A DNA stretch of 24,933 bases from Pseudorhodobacter antarcticus (GTDB lineage Bacteria; Pseudomonadota; Alphaproteobacteria; Rhodobacterales; Rhodobacteraceae). The stretch spans positions 1-24,933 of the forward strand of contig CAMAQR010000049.1 in the NCBI GenBank assembly GCA_945860375.1, written 5' to 3'. The notes beneath the pieces are model-generated. The model did not search any database. It saw only the letters and a list, made by a program, of their open reading frames with translations, and was not told the origin of the DNA. This document shows positions 24,481 through 24,933 of the stretch, piece by piece. Within the stretch, counting starts at the first letter, position 1, and every line of letters starts with the position of its first letter. The translations under genes were made by a program, and so were the position numbers.

Positions 24481-24681
24481 CCACGCCCTTGCGCCTGCTC
24501 GGCCACGAACCTCGTGGGTTCACCCGAACCCGTCGCGATCACCCGCTCGAACCTATTGGCAGCGGTCCATGCGTGGCACACTCTCGCTGCTGCTCATGGC
24601 CTAAGGCGTTTGGATAGGGTGCCTGGGGGTGGGCCGGAGGATCCTACACAGATGAACCTCTTTGAAGGAATGCCGCCATGA
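24481..24681 (+). pseudogene. 3' end of an unidentified gene (fragment)
   Basis: Downstream of the decayed transposase a frame reads to TGA at 24679-24681, ending in a plausible soluble-protein tail with ITRSNLLAAVHAWHTLAAAH and then a proline/glycine-rich stretch finishing NLFEGMPP. I do not recognise it. The true beginning was probably lost to IS decay. The ATGA overlap with the following short frame, which has GAAGGA before it, is the main reason to think this was once a real gene. Confidence 0.35.
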
Positions 24682-24788
24682 GCATGCAGGGACGGATCGG
24701 GCGCGCAGGCGGCACGAAGGTGAAACGTGCGACGGAAGCGTGCAGACAATCACGGAATGGGCCTTCCGTGTGGATATCGCGCATCTAG
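24678..24788 (+). pseudogene. Short truncated gene cut by the second IS element
   Basis: An ATG at 24678 overlaps the preceding stop as ATGA and has GAAGGA about 9 bases upstream. The frame encodes 36 residues starting MSMQGRIGRAGGTKVKR, very basic, and ends at the TAG within the CTAG that begins the IS element. The stop is therefore likely supplied by the insertion. The product is unrecognised. Confidence 0.4.
24751..24770. repeat. Perfect 7-base hairpin
   Basis: CACGGAA-TGGGCC-TTCCGTG forms a perfect stem with a 6-base loop, 15 bases before the IS element end and inside the short truncated frame. No T-run follows. It may be a recombination or regulatory site of the disrupted locus, or chance. 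Confidence 0.35.
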
Positions 24789-24933
24789 GCTCAGAACTCA
24801 TTAATCCACTTGTTTCCGGCCCGTTTCACTGATTCATTTGCGGCATCGGGGAGGTGTCGCATGGGTGATCTATTCTGGCTGACGGACGCGCAGATGGAGC
24901 GGTTGAAGCCGTTCTTTCCTTTGTCGCATGGGG
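24785..24933 (+). mobile_element. 5' part of an IS5-family element (cut by window edge)
   Basis: The left terminal repeat CTAGGCTCAGAACTCAT (24785-24801) matches the inverted right end at 176-192 in 16 of 17 bases. A 60-base leader and a transposase start with a strong ribosome binding site follow. The element continues past the window. Confidence 0.85.
24861..24933 (+). CDS. IS5-family transposase, N-terminal fragment
   Basis: The ATG at 24861 has GGGGAGG upstream. The visible 24 residues begin MGDLFWLTDAQMERLKPFFP, the standard N-terminus of this IS5 subgroup. No stop or frameshift is seen before the window ends. It points in the same direction as the fragment at 3-179. Confidence 0.88.
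   Translation, partial: MGDLFWLTDAQMERLKPFFPLSHG

Overview
The window looks like chromosomal DNA of an alphaproteobacterium of the Rhodobacteraceae (Roseobacter/Rhodobacter group). This rests on the high GC content, the dense ATGA/TGATG-coupled gene pairs, the RpoH-type promoter in front of dnaK, the order rnd-kdsD-lptC-lptA-lptB-hpf-ptsN, and several lineage-typical proteins (a PstS/OmpA fusion, a GT14 enzyme with a long C-terminal extension, a short RNase D). No species can be named from the sequence alone.

Layout. 1-192: the 3' end of an IS5-family element. 322-1422 (-): aroC. 1590-4840 (+): a secreted or anchored protein of unknown function, a PstS-like/OmpA fusion and a SAM-dependent methyltransferase, whose stop overlaps that of convergent radC (4837-5604, -). 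5651-8970 (-): the dnaK-dnaJ heat-shock operon with a clear terminator, an intergenic hairpin and a candidate RpoH promoter. 9039-10480 (-): a KpsM-like ABC-2 permease translationally coupled to a periplasmic SH3b protein. 10625-19180 (+): a polysaccharide block made of cysQ, a kdsB-like gene, a GT2 glycosyltransferase, galU, a GT4/GT1-like glycosyltransferase, a second GT2-type enzyme, a GT14 branching-type enzyme and a sulfotransferase. 19286-24027 (-): rnd, kdsD, lptC, lptA and lptB, then hpf and ptsN. 24093-24933: a decayed IS5-family copy, fragments of an unidentified gene pair, and the 5' end of a second, apparently intact IS5-family copy.

How the genes work together. Most of the window concerns the cell surface. 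KdsD makes arabinose-5-phosphate for Kdo and the KdsB-like enzyme activates Kdo or a related acid sugar. GalU supplies UDP-glucose. Four glycosyltransferases and a sulfotransferase could build and decorate a polysaccharide, CysQ would remove the PAP left by sulfation, and the KpsM-like permease could export the product, although its ATPase is not here. LptA/B/C carry lipopolysaccharide across the envelope. The best candidate for a little-described system is this 9.6-19.2 kb block, read as a Kdo-primed or Kdo-containing, possibly sulfated, exopolysaccharide or capsule pathway. That reading is inference from gene content and order.

The window starts and ends inside IS5-family elements in the same orientation, which would fit a draft contig broken at a repeat. 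No tRNA, rRNA or CRISPR array was seen.
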